Below are positions 4,307-5,321 of a stretch of DNA of 5,321 nucleotides, one piece after another. This DNA is from Candidatus Altarchaeota archaeon (GTDB lineage: Archaea > Altiarchaeota > Altiarchaeia > IMC4 > DAOVSA01): contig DAOVSA010000050.1 in assembly GCA_030633635.1 (NCBI GenBank), positions 1 through 5,321 of the forward strand, in the 5' to 3' direction. Position 1 is the first letter of the stretch, and each line of letters starts with the position of its first letter. The notes under the pieces were generated by a model. It was not told the origin of the DNA, did not search any database, and was given only the letters and a program-made list of their open reading frames with translations. A program made the translations under genes and the position numbers.

Positions 4307-5321
4307 ATGACTTCAATATGTTTTTACTTTCAAGTACATCAGCCATATAGGTTGAGATGGTTTTGGCCAGAGGAAGAAAAGAATCGGAAAGGGAAATTAT
4401 TTGATCTATACTTCGATAAACCCTTGAATAAATTCACGTTCAAAAAGGTTGCGGGGAAATGCTACCATCCAGCAAACGACACAATACTTGAGTTAATAGA
4501 TCAGTTTAAGGACCAAAAAAAGAAATTTAAGTTGAGTTATTCGCTGAGTGGAACATTTATCGACCAGTGTGAGGCATGGGATCCGGATCTACTTGAGAAA
4601 TTCAAGCAGATGGCCGAAACTGGATGCGTCGAATTTCTCGGGGAAAGCTACTACCATTCACTTGTAAGCTTATTCGAAGACAAAACAGAGTTTAGAGAAG
4701 AAATCGAGATGCATATTCAAGCGATGAAAGATATCTTCGGTATCCGGCCAACGGTTTTCCGCAATACCGAATTGTTGTACAATGACGAGATCGCAAAGGA
4801 AGCAGAGCGGTTTGGTTTCAAGGCGATTATAACTGAGGGAACGGAACGCATGCTTGAGGGGTGGAAATCTCCTAATTATGTCTATAAAAGGTGGGGCGGA
4901 AAAATAAAGATACTGGCCAGAAACTATAAACTGAGCGATGATATAGGCTATAGATTCTCATCAAAGTGGTGGGAAGGTTGGCCCCTGACAGCAGATAAAT
5001 ATGCTGCATGGCTTTCGACGACACCCGGGGATACAATAAATGTTTTTATGGATTATGAAACCTTTGGAGAACACCAGTGGGAAGACACTGGTATATTTTT
5101 CTTTCTAAAAGAACTACCAAATCAAATACTGAAGTGGGAGAATCTGGAGTTCGCAACCCCCAGCGAAGTGGTTCAAAAGTACGAAACTGTCGGGGAATTA
5201 ACTGTTCCATGGTACGAAACCACCTCCTGGGCAGATATGGAAAGGGATCCATCTGCGTGGCTCGGGAATCATATGCAACATCTGTGTTTTTCCCAGATGA
5301 AGGGTATGGAGAAACAAGTGA
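4307..5321 (+). CDS. GH57 family alpha-amylase-type glycoside hydrolase (partial, 3' end outside the window)
   Basis: The frame runs open for 338 codons to the window edge. The GH57 signatures appear in order: region 1 QVHQPYR at 9-15; region 2 GCVEFLGESYYHSL at 106-119; region 3 FRNTELLY at 151-158, whose E155 is the expected catalytic nucleophile; region 4 MDYETFGEHQW at 248-258, whose D249 is the expected acid/base; then TPSEVV at 284-289. These lie in the (beta/alpha)7 barrel typical of the family, which hydrolyses or rearranges alpha-1,4-glucans with retention of configuration. There is no signal peptide, so the enzyme should act in the cytoplasm on glycogen or maltodextrins. The FRNTEL and DYETFGEHQ wording is that of the archaeal alpha-amylase-like branch rather than branching enzyme or 4-alpha-glucanotransferase, though substrate cannot be settled by motifs. 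The ATG at 4307 gives the usual short N-terminus before HQP. Archaeal members are usually about 400-470 residues, so roughly the last fifth to quarter is missing from view. Confidence 0.92.
   Translation, partial: MTSICFYFQVHQPYRLRWFWPEEEKNRKGKLFDLYFDKPLNKFTFKKVAGKCYHPANDTILELIDQFKDQKKKFKLSYSLSGTFIDQCEAWDPDLLEKFKQMAETGCVEFLGESYYHSLVSLFEDKTEFREEIEMHIQAMKDIFGIRPTVFRNTELLYNDEIAKEAERFGFKAIITEGTERMLEGWKSPNYVYKRWGGKIKILARNYKLSDDIGYRFSSKWWEGWPLTADKYAAWLSTTPGDTINVFMDYETFGEHQWEDTGIFFFLKELPNQILKWENLEFATPSEVVQKYETVGELTVPWYETTSWADMERDPSAWLGNHMQHLCFSQMKGMEKQV

Noticed and set aside
5046..5252. A minus-strand ORF of 68 codons opposite the GH57 gene.
   Set aside because: It is antisense to the region that encodes GH57 motif 4 and the following segment; it is a shadow of that coding sequence.

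Overview
The window looks like chromosomal DNA of an AT-rich archaeon, probably a euryarchaeote. Three genes point to archaea specifically: an archaeal-type prepilin peptidase (A24 fold plus an archaeal C-terminal domain), a pilin with a class III signal peptide (QVSVEY), and the archaea-specific 4-phosphopantoate--beta-alanine ligase of CoA biosynthesis. Several genes also have an archaeal TATA-like box centred about 24-26 nt before the start codon and no Shine-Dalgarno sequence, the layout of leaderless archaeal transcripts. The species cannot be fixed from this sequence.

Layout from left to right. The first 71 bases are the reversed 5' end of a CTP synthase gene (pyrG), divergent from a prepilin peptidase gene (112-966, +). 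A small MgtE-type cation transporter core follows (1074-1664, +). It converges, across 22 bp, on an unrecognised four-helix membrane protein (1687-2319, -). Next on the minus strand come phosphopantothenate synthetase (2400-3173) and, upstream of it, a class III pilin-like protein (3252-3737). A promoter region with three TATTTAAG units separates the pilin from a divergent small acidic protein of about 82-88 residues (+). A 210-bp spacer with two inverted repeats and no convincing gene leads to a GH57 alpha-amylase-type glycoside hydrolase (4307 to the window end, +), cut off at its 3' end. This last gene is open at its end but has clear GH57 catalytic motifs.

How the genes relate. The prepilin peptidase and the pilin are natural enzyme and substrate, although they sit about 2.3 kb apart and are not in one operon. 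CTP synthase and phosphopantothenate synthetase are housekeeping biosynthesis. GH57 suggests storage-glucan or maltodextrin metabolism. This is mostly a housekeeping region with short, separately promoted units. I see no CRISPR array, tRNA, rRNA, complete insertion sequence or obvious defence system. The points most worth a second look are the small protein with a PC4-like layout, the structured spacer before the amylase, the odd 3' end of the phosphopantothenate synthetase gene, and the unrecognised membrane protein.
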